Positions 36,171-47,935 of a DNA stretch of 64,000 bases are shown here, piece by piece. This DNA is from Malania oleifera (lineage: Eukaryota > Streptophyta > Magnoliopsida > Santalales > Ximeniaceae), in NCBI RefSeq assembly GCF_029873635.1, contig NC_080423.1:91061191-91125190 (forward strand), in the 5' to 3' direction. Numbering within the stretch: position 1 is the first letter of the stretch; every line of letters starts with the position of its first letter. The translations under genes and the position numbers were made by a program. The notes under the pieces were generated by a model. The model saw only the letters and a program-made list of their open reading frames with translations. It ran no database searches and was not told the DNA's origin.

Positions 36171-38133
36171 TGTAACGACCTGCTATTTAACTAGGTTTTT
36201 TTTTTTTTATATATGATATTTAACATGCTCTGATACCATATTGGATTGAACCCAATCATTAACCTAAGCAGCAAGAGGAAATCAAATAAACATACCCATA
36301 TATAATTATATACAATACCATAGTGCTAACAAGTTTCCCAAAATACACATATTTGACTGTTCCCCCAATATTCTCAACCGATGAGGGCTATACAAAAATA
36401 CTCCCAAAAATATACTCACTCTCTCTGACAGGGCAGTACTGTGACCCCTCTATCTTCGAGCCTAGTCCGCTCACCCAACTGGCTCACCTGAAAAATAATT
36501 CAACACTAAGATGAGCCAAAGCTCAGTAAGAAGAAATATGTTATTACTAGTGTGTGGCAATTGAGCTACAATATTGAGAAAAGCTATTACTATATAGTCA
36601 TGTATCACAGAATCTGTAAAGCATAATACTAGAAATATAATTTTCATCTTTTACATGTTGCTTACATTTCTGTACTTTAGGTTTTTTATTCAAAATACTA
36701 CGAATATATGTATATATTTTCTATTTCTGTAAAGTCGTATAAACATAATAATAACTATAAACTTCCCTGTGGATAACTGTGTGTCATGATTTAACCCCTC
36801 ATGATAGGATTGTGCGGCCCGTAGGTGGGATTTATCCTGGCTGGTCAACCAGGAATAAATCACTATACTTCATAGTCTGATCAGCCCTCCTCAACCCATA
36901 TCTGATGGGGAACCTGTCCACTCGTGGGCTCAATGCGATCGACCTTTATACCATGTATTATCTGAATAGGTGATTGCACTTTATAAACTGTATGTAACTA
37001 CGGTACCGTGCTCTATAACTGTATGGTCCAATAGGTTCTGATATTATATAATACACATCTATATACAACTATATATTTTACCATAATTCTATAATAACTG
37101 TATAAACCATGACGCTGTGGAAAATTGTGTCTCTATATCAACTGTGTTTCTGTAATTAACTATGAATCTGTATGTCATGGTACTGTAAAACTATATAATT
37201 ATGGTATTTTTGTAATTGCTGAAAAATACATTCACTATCTGTATATTCTGTAAAACGCATCTCTGAAAAATACTATAAAACATGTTTCTATACTAGGTAT
37301 ATATTCTCAAGTCACACAGTAATTTTAAAACATATTAATCATATTTGATAAACTGCATAAATCTCTATTGTAGAACAATACTTTGGTGAAACATTTATAA
37401 TTTTATACTTAAAACATTCTCAAATAACCTAGCATAGCATATTTCCCTTACCTATTTCCTGCTAAAAATCCCCAACTATAACAGGTCCAACACCCGCAGG
37501 GTTCTCCACTCAACCCCCTAAAAATCATAAATCTCATAACAAAACATCAATATTTCTTGGCCTACATCATTTCCTATAACTGTCACAAGGCCAAAAATGG
37601 ACTAAAAGGCCTTACCCTGAATTTGGGATGAAATCCAACTTTGTTTCACCAACGATCCGCTCCGGTAGACTTGTAAAGAACTTTGCGAAGGGCGTCGTGG
37701 TGGCTTCAGATCGTCGATCCGGCGATTGGCGGGGTCGAAATCGGAGAAAGAATAGGGTGAGGTCATAGAAGAGAGAGAGGAGAAAGAGAGAGGTGACTGA
37801 AATTTAAATAAAAATCTGAGTTTGCGCTATTTATAGGGCCAGATTTGTTGACGAGACATGTCATCTCGTTGACGAGTCTTTCAGTAAATTCGTCGACGAA
37901 CCTTACCATTCGTCGACAAAATTCAGAGTAACCCAAAATCCTCACTCAATATTTTTTCGTTGACGAAACAGGACCTCGTCGACAAGATCCTGAAGACATT
38001 CGTCGACGAATCCCCAGAAATTCTTGAAATCATATTCTCCAAAATGCAATGTTGTCGACGAACGCATTCTGTTATTGATTCAATTTCTCTCTCTCTTTAT
38101 TATTTAAATACCATTATTTTTCAGGTTGTTACA
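36171..38133 (-). repeat. 5' LTR of the gypsy element, with a GTCGAC-motif array
   Basis: Complete by its TGTAAC/GTTACA ends. A TATA-like 'ctatttatag' (minus strand ctataaatag) lies at about 37827-37836. Between 37845 and 38065 there are about eight ttcgtcgacgaa-type near-palindromes. The C/T-rich stretch after 37770 would fall in the transcript leader. Confidence 0.85.
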
Positions 38134-38757
38134 CAGGTGCTTCTTCAGCAACATGTTCTTCACTGCACCACAACCTAACCTGATCGTGGACGTAGATGTT
38201 GAAAGTAGATTTAATTTAAGAACAACATTATAATCATACACGTGAATAACTATCATCAACAATTGACATAAAAATAAAGTAATCGTATCCATACCAACAC
38301 TGCTCATCACAATTGGCAACTCACGCTGTGTGTCAGTCGTATAAGTGGTATCCATGTCTAGCTGAGGTGCCGATGGTTCAGACAATGGTGTCGCCACATC
38401 ACCAATGGGGTTCGCCGGTTTGGAGGATGTCAGATCATCCTCATGCGATGTACTCATGTGCTTGAAAGGATTTCTCCAACGTCGGCCTCCTGGTGCCATA
38501 TCTACAAATTAATAGACAAGTAAATATAAGAAATATGAATATTAGATGGATGCAGCATACATCTATTTTTAAGTTATTTACACATGTCAGATACATAGTG
38601 ACAAAAATAACATGCTTACCCCCCTATACGTCCTCAATATTGGTATCATCCTCACTTTCTAAAGTGTCTTCCTCTTCACTACAGTACTCAACCCCTGTTT
38701 CATCTTCCTCGTCAGTTTCCTCATCATTGATGAAGTGAACGTCTACAGAAAGTTCAA

Positions 38758-39532
38758 TTGGTATCAGAGCGAGGTTATAATAAATCTTAATTAGTAGTTA
38801 TAAAAAGATCTGAATGGCTAACTTAGGTATAGCTCCCTCTGGAGAGGGACAATCTTCAACTAGGAGAGGAATGTTTTGTATAGTGACAGTTAGAGTGCGA
38901 TACATCTGGTAAAGAACTCCACATTTCATTTTAAAACTAAGCATATTGGATTACGTTATCACTTCGTCAGCTAATAGAGGACGGCGTGTTGATACTTGAA
39001 AAAATCCAAGGTAGCAGAAATCTGACAGATATGTTAACTAAGGTGGTGACTACATGGAAGTTGAAGTTGTATTCAACTTCAGTTGGTCTTTATGTCTGGA
39101 GTCATATTTTGAGCACATCATTTATTCATGATACTGGTTGAGGAGGCGTCGTCGTCTCCAAGTGGGAGATTGTTGTAGCTGGAGCCAGGAGACATAGTTG
39201 GAGCCTGAGCTGGAAACGCATTTTTTGCAAGCTGTGCAAGCTGCCATTTATCTCCATGATTGTAACCTTCTAAATTTCTAATTTATTGTATTAAATTGTG
39301 ATTGATTATCAACCCTATAAATAGAGCTGTGGAGAGTTGTGAAATGTACAAGAGAAGCTCAGAGAGTAGAGAGAAGAAAGAAAGGAGGAAGAGAGTGAGA
39401 GGAAGAGAAAGTTGTAATTTTTCGACGATTCTAGTGAATTTGTGGTGTGCTTTGTGGACGCAGGTCAATCTTGACCGAACCATGTTAAATTTCTGGTGTC
39501 ATATCCTTCTGGTTGCTCACAAGATCTTAACA
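38758..39532 (+). mobile_element. Ty1/copia remnant with one LTR
   Basis: Opens with 'ggtatcagagc', an initiator-Met-tRNA primer site, directly where outer CACTA similarity ends. A few codons of gag-like start (Met-Ala-Asn-Leu) follow, then about 35 codons resembling the end of copia RNase H ('NLTDMLTKVVTTWKLKLYS'). A purine-rich 'aagtgggagatt' tract lies before the LTR at about 39171-39532 (TGTTGTAGC...CTTAACA). That LTR has a 'ctataaatag' TATA box at about 39313. The rest of the element is absent. The right end is approximate. Confidence 0.7.
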
Positions 39533-40600
39533 AGAGGGTGGTGAGGAAGATGGTCTTGGGAGCACTACGAATTGAAAAGGGGAGAGATTTTTTTTAGGTT
39601 AACTTGCCTTTTCAAAGTACTTAAATTGGAAACAAAAGAAACTTGATTTAATTATCTTCAGCAAGGAAAAAAGTCCTCGCAAAAAATCATTAGTGGCAAT
39701 CTTAGCTTATGCTATTGTAAAATATGTGCAATATTTTTTGCAATAAATTTTTAATTTGCCACAAAACTTTTAATTTTTAGCAAGGAAAAAATATTTTTCT
39801 TGCAAAAAAAAAAAAAAAAAACTTCTCACCTATTCTAGGAAAGGGGTAGGAAAATGTTTTATTAAGATTTTAGTAATGAAAAAAAAAAAAAATTGACGTT
39901 TTTGCTAGGTGTTTTTATTCCTCACAAAAAGTATATTTTCTTGTACTTTCTATTTGGATTTAAGTTAGTATGGGCAGCTTAAATCAACTTCACTGTCTTA
40001 ATTATAAGCTAAAGACAACATTATTGAAGGTATTATTAAGCTTGAATCCTCATAGCCATAAAAATAAAATATGAAATGAAAGAAGAATTCCCATAAATGA
40101 AGAATTCATGTCCATTGTGTATCCAATATGACCACTAAGTTCCAATTGAATAATATATATATTACCTTTGAAGTTGTAGGATTAGCTTCAAGGGCGCGAA
40201 ATTAGTCACATGAACTATAAAACGGACACGTAGAAACTCAATGCGTAATTTTAAAAAAAATAATATATATATATATATATATTACATAATAAAAAGCTTT
40301 GTTAGGTTTGTGGGAAAGGGTGATCGAACTACCACGTACATGTGTCTTGCTTTTAATTGCAGACCACCTAAAAACCTATGCTAAAGTTCCCAATGACTAT
40401 GATTTCCCCTCCCATGGCCCCTTCTAGCTACCCTAAAAGTTAGTCTGCAAGTGTTAAGTGGACTGAACTTTTTTCTTCAAGAAATCATATCATACTTCCA
40501 ATTAATCTTTATCTCAGTGGTATACTTCCAATTAATCTTTCAAAAAATAATAATAAATTAAGTAGGATTTTAAACACCATTGCATAAATAAATAAATAAA
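39533..40600. other. Intergenic AT-rich stretch before the second nsLTP
   Basis: Contains 'gcaaggaaaaaa' words at about 39660 and 39780, one in a small palindrome with 'tttttcttgc' (39780-39803). This may be a trace of another inverted-repeat DNA element. Poly(A) runs and a (TA)n run (about 40264-40281) are present. No gene seen. Confidence 0.4.
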
Positions 40601-40706
40601 TAAAAATATTTGCTGTATCCCTCCAACTCAATGCGCATGCAGCCTATAAAGCGCCACCTCAAACTCAACTACTCCAATCCACTCTCCGCTGCAAAATATT
40701 CCAATA
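40601..40706 (+). promoter_or_regulatory. Core promoter of the second nsLTP gene
   Basis: A TATA-like 'cctataaagc' at about 40642-40651 lies about 55-65 bases before the start codon, as in the other two copies. Confidence 0.5.
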
Positions 40707-41144
40707 ATGGCTGCTGCCTCGAGAAATTTGTCCGCCGTTGTCGTGGTCCTAGCGTGCGCGGTGGCCGTGGCGGTAACCCAGGTGGCCGAAGCCGCGGTGT
40801 CATGCGACGACGTGAGGAACGAGATCGCCCCGTGCTTCCCGGCTGTGGTGGTCGGCGGTGGGACGGTGCCGCTGCCCATGTGCTGCGACGGGGTTAAGGC
40901 CGTCAAAGACGCAGCTAAGAGCGCAGAGGACCGGCAGGACGCCTGCCGCTGCATCAAATCGGTTGCCGATGGGATCCCCTACATCAACTATACATTAACA
41001 GCAGAGCTTCCTCGCAAATGCCGGGTTCAAAAATTTTTCATGGTCTTCTCCAACACCACCGACTGTTCCAAGTATTACACATATACATTTGGGCAAATAG
41101 CTACGTAGATCCATAAATATTATGCTTTAGATAGCCACGTAAAT

Positions 41145-41181
<37 letters not shown>

Positions 41182-42322
41182 GCTTTGTGTTATATATGTA
41201 GATGCACACTCTGACATTTAAGTATGTTTCAAATTTACCGTTTAAAAAAAGAGTATTTTTTAACTTTTTGAATTTAATGTTTAGTAGGAGATAATGAGTT
41301 AAGAAAATAAAGGATGTTTTAAAGAATTATTAAAATTTTACAATTAAATTAATTTATTAACTTTTATGTATATATGGTTTGAAAATACTGCAATTATGAG
41401 ATAACTTTTAAATTGAAAATATTTTTAAAAATATATTAAATAAAATAATTAAAATTTTCCATATATATATATATATATATCAGAAAAAAAACATACAATT
41501 TCGGTAAATAATTAATGATGGGCTGAGCAGTGAGCACAGATTAGATAACTAATGAAAAACTAGAAAGCCCAGCCCAAAAATACAAAACTTGTGGAAAGAC
41601 CTTACGGCCTACACAATAAGAGAAGCAGCCCAAACCCACAAAAAGCTCATGCATTCGTATTCTGTAGGACATATGCTATGCATTTTTGTAAATATTTATT
41701 CTAAGGATTACCGGGAAATATGATTGAATTATACTAAACTTATGTATTGAAATTTGAAGTTTGTGCATGAATAGTTTAGAATAAGTTCAGTAAGGCAATT
41801 CAAGTGACGAGGACAAACTTGTGACTTTGGAAACCCTAAGGTCACGGGTTCAAATCCCCCTTGAGACATTACACTAGTGAATTATTAGGGGTGCATGAAT
41901 GAGCGGGCGACTTTCACTCCTCCGGATTTGGTGCTGCACCATAACATCTAATGTGGTGCGATGGTGACTATAGTCCCAAATTATAAAAAAAAAAAAAAAA
42001 AAAAGTTTAGAATAATAAAAATTAAAGCAGGAGTATTAGATCCGTGAATTCTTTCAATAATTAAAATTAGTTATATGTTTTGGTAATCATGGGATTCTCT
42101 ATATTGAACTAGTGTCAATTGTTATTTCACAAATATTTGTACAGAGTATTTTATGCAATAAAAGGTGAAGGCCAAAGTGAGGAAGTTAATCCCCTGTATA
42201 CATATTTGATTATTTCCCTTAGGAAATAAGCTCTCTCTCTCTCTCTCTCTCTAAACATTTATCTTAACATTTTCTATGAACTACTTATAATGATCTTATA
42301 TTTGTATTGCAGAATTAATTAG
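40707..42322 (+). CDS. Non-specific lipid transfer protein, type 1, divergent (two exons)
   Basis: Exon 1 is 40707-41071. A probable exon 2 at 42313-42322 adds Ile-Asn and a stop, giving about 124 residues. The signal peptide of about 29 residues ends Ala-Glu-Ala. All eight cysteines are present (33, 43, 59-60, 80, 82, 105, 120), but spacing is X15 between the second and third and X14 between the last two, not X13. The usual PYxIS motif is replaced by a Phe-Phe-Met-Val-Phe segment, so the lipid-pocket mouth may differ. The Ser-Ala-Glu-Asp-Arg motif is kept. Secretion and lipid binding are expected from the family. Exon 2 is inferred from the Lys-codon split shared with the other copies. Alternatives are an acceptor at 41201 (ending Cys-Thr-Leu) or no splicing, with a stop at 41106. 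Confidence 0.85.
41072..42312 (+). other. Probable intron of the second nsLTP gene
   Basis: Donor GTATTA follows the second base of the Lys-122 codon, and the acceptor 'tttgtattgcag' ends at 42312. It is about 1.24 kb long, close to the third gene's intron. It holds (TA)n runs (about 41146-41179 and 41462-41480), a SINE, and a short CT run at about 42231-42252. Confidence 0.6.
41785..42003 (+). mobile_element. SINE with a perfect 12 bp target duplication
   Basis: 'agtttagaataa' occurs at 41773-41784 and again at 42004-42015, enclosing about 219 bases that end in a long poly(A). A B-box-like 'ggttcaaatcc' lies at 41847-41857 in the head, as in tRNA-derived SINEs. The A box is less clear (about 41800-41815). 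It sits in the same direction as the gene, in its intron. The clean duplication suggests a fairly recent insertion. Confidence 0.88.
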
Positions 42323-42870
42323 GGAAGAAGCTAAACGAATAAGCCATTTGCAGGTAGATGATTCAGTACTGCACATGTATCCGTCAAAATAAATAGCACA
42401 TCGGATGATTACTTATTGAATAGCAGTTCCATATTGTAGTCTTTTTATTTTATTTTTTTCACTTTTTTATGTCTTTTTGTGTATTAATTATAATGTTGTT
42501 GCAAAAGTACACCTAGCTAGATTGATTCTGTGCCTATGACATAATTCTTTTCTCTGCATAATCTATCATTTTGAGTTTTGAATTTGATGAATTTGAATTT
42601 GAATAAATTTTGACCAAATTTAATATAATTTAATATTATATATTTTTAAAAAATTTATATAAATTTAAGTTTAAGACCTTTCCAAAGCATAGAATTAATG
42701 AATCTGGGTCTTAATTCTTTTTTTGGATTACGCACCGGATTTCCACTTGTCCGTTTTACGGTCCACGTGACTAATCCCGCGCCTCTTGAAACTGACCCCA
42801 TAACTCCAAAGGGAGATATATTTCAGGAATTTAGGAGTGGAAACGAATCGAGAGGGTCTTAATTCTTAGA
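42323..42870. other. 3' flank of the second nsLTP
   Basis: A possible polyadenylation signal 'aataaat' lies at about 42391. The rest is AT-rich with no recognisable gene. Confidence 0.4.
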
Positions 42871-43218
42871 TCATCAGTAACTTGACAACCACACACAGCT
42901 CTGCTTGCGACTGCAAAACAAAAGAGCACTTAGGATGCTTTGGTGACCTCAGGAGAGATCTCTAATGCCTAAGCTGTACAATTTGACAATATAAGTAATT
43001 GCCGAGTGTGTGTCAATGTGAGGCAGAGATGATGAAAGTTTGAGTTTATAGAGGTGGGTGAAACCAATATATGAAAGTAGAATCAAATAATACATAATCA
43101 TAAAGAAGGAGAAACATGACAAATTTATAACAGTTTGGTCAAACTTCACCTACATTAATCTTCAAGTAATTCTATTGAGATTTTACTATAAATTAGTTGA
43201 TTAATTACAAATATACAA
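42871..43218 (-). repeat. Old LTR-like sequence interrupted by the copia element (left part)
   Basis: Words such as 'cagtttggtcaaacttcacctac' followed by 'attgagattttactata' are typical of a copia LTR family in many dicots. The sequence continues without loss at 48610 once the copia element at 43219-48604 is set aside. Confidence 0.45.
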
Positions 43219-43887
43219 TGTTGGGTTATTTCCTTCCATGTGGAGGAAAGCCCAAGTGGGCTTTATTAAAAGACCAAAGCCCAACCATTTTAGTGTGGAA
43301 AACCTAAAGGAAGTTGTAAAAAGAGAGGCGAGAAGAGAGGAGCCGTCACTTCTTAAAAGAAAGAGAGAAAAATGTGGTTTTTTCTCATGCTGCCCAGATT
43401 TCATCAAGAGTCCGATCCCGCTTCGTCCGTGGTCCGATCGAGCTAAAATTTGGAGGAGAGGTTCACGACTCAAGGAGCTACAATCTAAACGGTGGAGATT
43501 GGATTTAGAGCTCAGGAGTTGGGGTTTTTGCCCGTGAACAGTAACCGCGAATTTGGTATATTCTTTCCAATTCTCTTTGTATTTACCAAGATTGTAGATA
43601 TCTTGATGAGAGATTTTTGTATCTTCTAATTACGATTAGAAAAGACTTTGTGTACCCATTATTTGATTGATAGTAGAGATTTTAACTGGACTAGGTCCCG
43701 TGATTTTTCTTCCTCACACTGGGGAAGTTTTCCACGTAAAAAACTGCTTGTGTTCTTGTGGCTTTGTGTGATTGATTATTTCTATTATTATTTCCAGCAC
43801 GTATAAAAGTAGAGATACACTATATTTGCTTGCATATAGGGAGAAGAATTATTCCGCTCTGGTTGTTTATTGATATCTCTCCCAATA
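43219..43887 (+). repeat. 5' LTR of the copia element
   Basis: 669 bases, same length as the 3' LTR. A 'gtataaaagt' TATA-like box lies near 43802. Confidence 0.93.
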
Positions 43888-43937
43888 AAGTGGTATCAGA
43901 GCCCGGTTTCCAAATTGTCAGGTTGGCAGTTTGAGTT

Positions 43938-46900
43938 ATGGAAGCAAATACTAGTAGAATGATTAATCTCAATGGTTTAAATTATCACATATGGAAAGGA
44001 AAAATTGAGGATCTTCTTTATGTGAAAGATTATTACCTACCGGTATTTAGTGCTGAAAAACCCGAAAAAAAGTCTGATGTGGAATGGACTTTATTACATC
44101 GACAGGTGTGTGGGTATATCAGGCAATGGGTAGATGATAATATTTTGAACCATATTAGTGGAGAAACAAATGCACGTTCTCTATGGAATAAGCTTGAACA
44201 GTTATATGCTAAAAAGATTGGAAATAATAAGTTATTTCTGATTAAACAAATGATGACTTTGAGGTACCAAGATGGGACTCCTTTATCTGATCACCTGAAT
44301 ACATTCCAAGGAATTATTAATCTGTTGGCTAGAATGGGTATTAAGTTTGATGATGAGATACAAGGGTTATGGTTGCTTGGTTCATTACCGGACTCATGGG
44401 AGACGCTCAGAACTTCATTGTCTAACTCTGCTCCAGAAGGTGTAATCACAATGGATATGGCCAAGAGTTGTTTGCTAAATGAAGAGATGAGAAGAAAAAC
44501 ACAAGAGTCCTCTTCACAGTTAGAGATCTTGGTTACATAAAAGAGGGGGAGAAGTAAGAGCAGAGGTCTGAAGAATAGAGATAACAGCAGAAGCAAGTCC
44601 AACAAGTTTGCAAATGTTGAGTGTCATCATTGCGGGAAAAAGGGACACATCAAGAAATATTGCAGGCAATTGAAGAGAGAAAACAAGAATGAGAAAGGCA
44701 AGGGAATAAAGAATGGAGATGACAAAGATGGTGATGATAAAGTTGTTACTACCACTCCTGCAAAATTCCTCATTGTTTATAATAATGAGATGATAAATGT
44801 TGCATAACATGAGACCAGTTGGGTGATTAACAGTGGTGCCTCCATTCATGCTACATCTCAGAAGGATTTCTTTACATTCTATAGATCTGGTGACTTTGGA
44901 ACTGTAAACATGGGAAACGATGGCTTAGTTAAAGTCATTGGAATGGGGGATGTATATCTGAAGACAAATAATGGCACAAGTTTAGTTCTTAGAGATGTGA
45001 AGCATATTCCTGACATTCGTTTGAATTTGATTTCTGCAAGTAAACTTGATGACGAAGGGTACTACAGCACTTTCAGTGATGGCTAGTGGAAGCTCACCAG
45101 GGGTGCTATGGTTGTGGCTTGAGGCATGAAGCACTCTGCATTGTACATTTTGCAAGCAAATATCTCCAACGACAATATTAATGCGATGGAGGATAATGGT
45201 ATAGCAGAGTTGTGGCACAAGAGACTGACTCAGATGAGTGAGAAAAGATTAGCTCTACTGGGGAAGAAAAGTCTACTATGTGGACTGAAAAGCACACTTC
45301 TGAAAAGGTGTACTCATTGTTTGTCAGGGAAGCAGAGTAAAGTTTCCTTCAAGAATTCCCCTCATTCGAGAAAGTCAGAGATATTGGATTTAGTACATTC
45401 GGATGTGTGTGGCCCTATGAAAACGAGAACACTTGGTGGCTCCAGATACTTTGTGACCTTCATGGATGATCATTCAAGGAAGTTGTGGGTATATATCTTG
45501 AAGTCAAAAGACCAAGTGTTGGCTGAGTTCAAGAAATTTCAAGCCCTAGTTGAGAGACAGACTGGGAAGAAACTGAGGTGCATCCGGACTGACAACGGTG
45601 GAGAGTATTCTGGTCCATTTGATGAGTATTGCAGACAACAAGGTATTCGGCATCAAAAGACTCCTCCGAAAACTCCTCAATTGAATGGCATGGCAGAAAG
45701 GACGAACAGAACACTGCTTGAGAGAGTGAGATGTTTGCTTTCATAAGCACGGTTGCCAAAATCCTTTTGGGGGGATGCATTGAGCACTGTAGTTCATGTG
45801 TTGAATCTTACACCCTGTGTTCCTCTACAGTTTGATGTGCCAAACCGAGTTTGGACAGGTAAGGATGTTTCCTATAATCATTTACATGTTTTTGGGTGCA
45901 AAGCATTTGTGCATATTCCAAAAGATGAAAGGTCCAAACTTGATGAAAAAACGCGACAGTGTATATTCCTTGGCTACGGTTAAGATGAATTTGGATACAA
46001 ACTTTATGATCCAGTTGAGAAGAAAATTGTGAGAAATAGAGATGTCGTGTTTGTAGAAGATCAGACGATTTAGGATATTGAGAAGGCATAGAAACCTATG
46101 TCTCAGCAGGGTGACAGTTTAACTGATGTGGATCCAGTTCCTTTGAAGAATTTTTCATCTCAAGTTGAGAATGATGTTCAGGATGACCACCAGGGTAGAG
46201 GTGATATGGATGTTCCCTTACAGGTTCAGAGAGATGTTGAGACTGATAAGCAGTTGACAGTGCCAGAGATTCCATCCAGGAGGTCAGCTAAAGACCGACA
46301 TCCTTCCACTCGGTATTCAGTAAAACAATATGTGTTATTGACTGACGAGGGAGAGCTCCAGTGTTTTGCAGAAGCCATGGAAGATGAACACAAGACAGAG
46401 TGGGTTGAGGCCATGCAAGATGAGATGCAGTCATTGTATGATAACCAAACCTTTGAGTTAGTGAAGCTGCCTAAAGGAAAAAGAGCTTTAGAGAACAAGT
46501 GGATTTACAAGAAGAAGCCAAATGAGTTCTCTTCACGACCATGGTACAAAGTTAGATTGGTTGTCAAAGGGTTCGGTCAGAGAAAAGGTATTGATTTTGA
46601 TGAGATATTCTCTCCAATTGTAAAGATGTCATCGATCAGTACAGTACTCGGTTTAACAGCTAGTCTTGACTTGGAAGTTGAGCAGATGGATGTGAAAACT
46701 GCCTTCCTTCATGGTGATTTGGAGGAAGAGATTTATATGAAGCAGCCAGAGGGTTTTAGAGTGAAAAGGAAAGAGGATTATGTGTGCAAGCTGAAGAAAA
46801 GCCTATATGGTTTGAAACAAGCACCGAGACAGTGGTACAAGAAGTTTAAGTCTGTTATAGGGGAGCAAGGCTACGAGAAGACAACTTCAGATCACTGTGT

Positions 46901-47900
46901 ATTTGTTCAGAAATTCTCTGATGATGATTTTATTCTCTTACTGCTTTATGTGGATGAAATGCTAGTTGTTGGCAGGAATGCTTCAAGGATTGACCAGTTG
47001 AAGAAGCAATTGAGTAAGTCATTTGCTATGAAGGACTTGGGGCTAGCAAAGAAAATTCTTGGCATAAGAATCAGTCGTGACAGGAGTGCCAAGAAATTAT
47101 ATTTGTCACAAAAGGAGTACATTGAGAAAGTGCTTCAGAGATTCAATATGGACAAAACTAAAGTGGTTAGCTCTCCTCTTGCTACCCACTTCAAACTAAG
47201 TACAAAGGAATGTCCTTCTAAAGATAAGGAAAAGGAAGACATGGAAAGAGTTCCTTACGCCTCAGCAGTAGGAAGTTTGATGTATGCAATGGTTTGCACA
47301 ATACCAGATATAGCCTATGCAGTTGGTGTAGCTAGCCGATTCTTGTCAAATCCAGGAAGAGAGCACTGGAATGCAGTGAAGTGGATCATGAGGTATCTTC
47401 GAGGCACTTTCAGTTTGAGACTTGGTTTGGGAAATAAACAACCATTGTTAGTTGGCTACACAAATGCAGATATGGCTAGGGATGTGGACACTCGTAAGTC
47501 TACTTCAGGCTATTTGATAACTTTTGCAAGTGGGGCTATAGCTTGGCAATCGAGACTTCAGAAGTGCATTGCTCTTTCTACGACAGAGGCAGAGTTCATT
47601 GCAGCAACGGAAGCAACTAAAGAGTTGTTATGGGCAAAGAAGTTCTTGAGAGAACTTGGTTTCGAGCAGCAAAGGTATGTGTTGTTTTGTGATAGCCAGA
47701 GTGCTATTCATCTTGCTAAGAATTCCAGTTTCCATGCAAGATCGAAGCACATTGATGTACGATACCATTGGATCAGACATGCGTTGAACGATTAGTTATT
47801 GGAACTTGAGAAGGTTCACACTGATGATAATGGTTCTGATATGTTGACAAAGACACTACCAAGGGAGAAGCTTGAAATTTGTTGTTCGATCGCCGGGATG
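43938..47900 (+). pseudogene. gag-pol remnant of the copia element
   Basis: gag at 43938-44540 ('LNGLNYHIWKGKIEDLL'); zinc knuckle 'CHHCGKKGHIKKYC' at about 44622; protease region at about 44820-45080; integrase from about 45130 ('LWHKRLTQMSEKRL') with its catalytic core to about 45750 ('DNGGEY' at about 45590); reverse transcriptase from about 46370 ('VEQMDVKTAFLHGDLEEEIY' at about 46680); RNase H at about 47440-47800 ('LSTTEAEFIAATEATKE'). This is the Ty1/copia order, with integrase before reverse transcriptase. It is interrupted in about half a dozen places. The longest open stretch is 46098-47795. Confidence 0.93.
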
Positions 47901-47935
47901 GCGATTCCCTCCACATAATCAGAAAGGGGGAGATT

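Larger units (their letters stand above)
33023..38133 (-). mobile_element. Defective Ty3/gypsy LTR element in the outer CACTA gene
   Basis: Flanked by CAGGT on both sides (33018-33022 and 38134-38138); the empty site is seen in the inner CACTA at about 20431. Ends are TGTAAC and GTTACA. Coding runs on the minus strand, so the 5' LTR is the right one (36171-38133). Next to it, at about 36155-36168, is a 'tggtatcagagc' primer site (minus strand, initiator Met tRNA type). The left LTR is 33023-34281, shorter than the right. gag and protease are recognisable but most of pol is absent, so it is clearly broken. The LTRs differ by about 4% by eye, suggesting an insertion of order one to two million years old. 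Confidence 0.88.
31690..38499 (-). pseudogene. Transposase_24-type gene of the outer CACTA, split by a gypsy element
   Basis: A second copy of the gene seen at 19108-23437. The first exon starts at 38499 (Met-Ala-Pro-Gly-Gly-Arg-Arg-Trp) and continues uninterrupted where the inner copy has its solo LTR. The gypsy element at 33023-38133 splits a later exon. The conserved core lies at about 32714-32540 and the C-terminal coiled-coil region at about 32050-31690. The two copies are similar over their length but both show stops and frame changes, so neither looks functional. Confidence 0.75.
11449..38760 (-). mobile_element. Outer CACTA (En/Spm) transposon, interrupted and missing one end
   Basis: The left terminus CACTACAAAAAG begins at 11449, followed by about 580 bases dense in attagtgacgaatt motifs in both orientations, the subterminal repeats of CACTA elements. 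Further in come a ~620 bp tandem array and a minus-strand Transposase_24-type gene (31690-33022, resuming at 38139-38499). Two insertions break it: the inner CACTA (15232-30993) and a gypsy element (33023-38133). On the right, similarity to the inner element runs to about 38760 and stops at a copia remnant. No TNP2 gene and no right terminus were seen, so this copy is incomplete and cannot move on its own. Confidence 0.8.

Noticed and set aside
41841-41860. tRNA gene suggested by a B-box word
   Set aside because: No cloverleaf could be drawn. The word sits in a SINE with poly(A) and target duplication.
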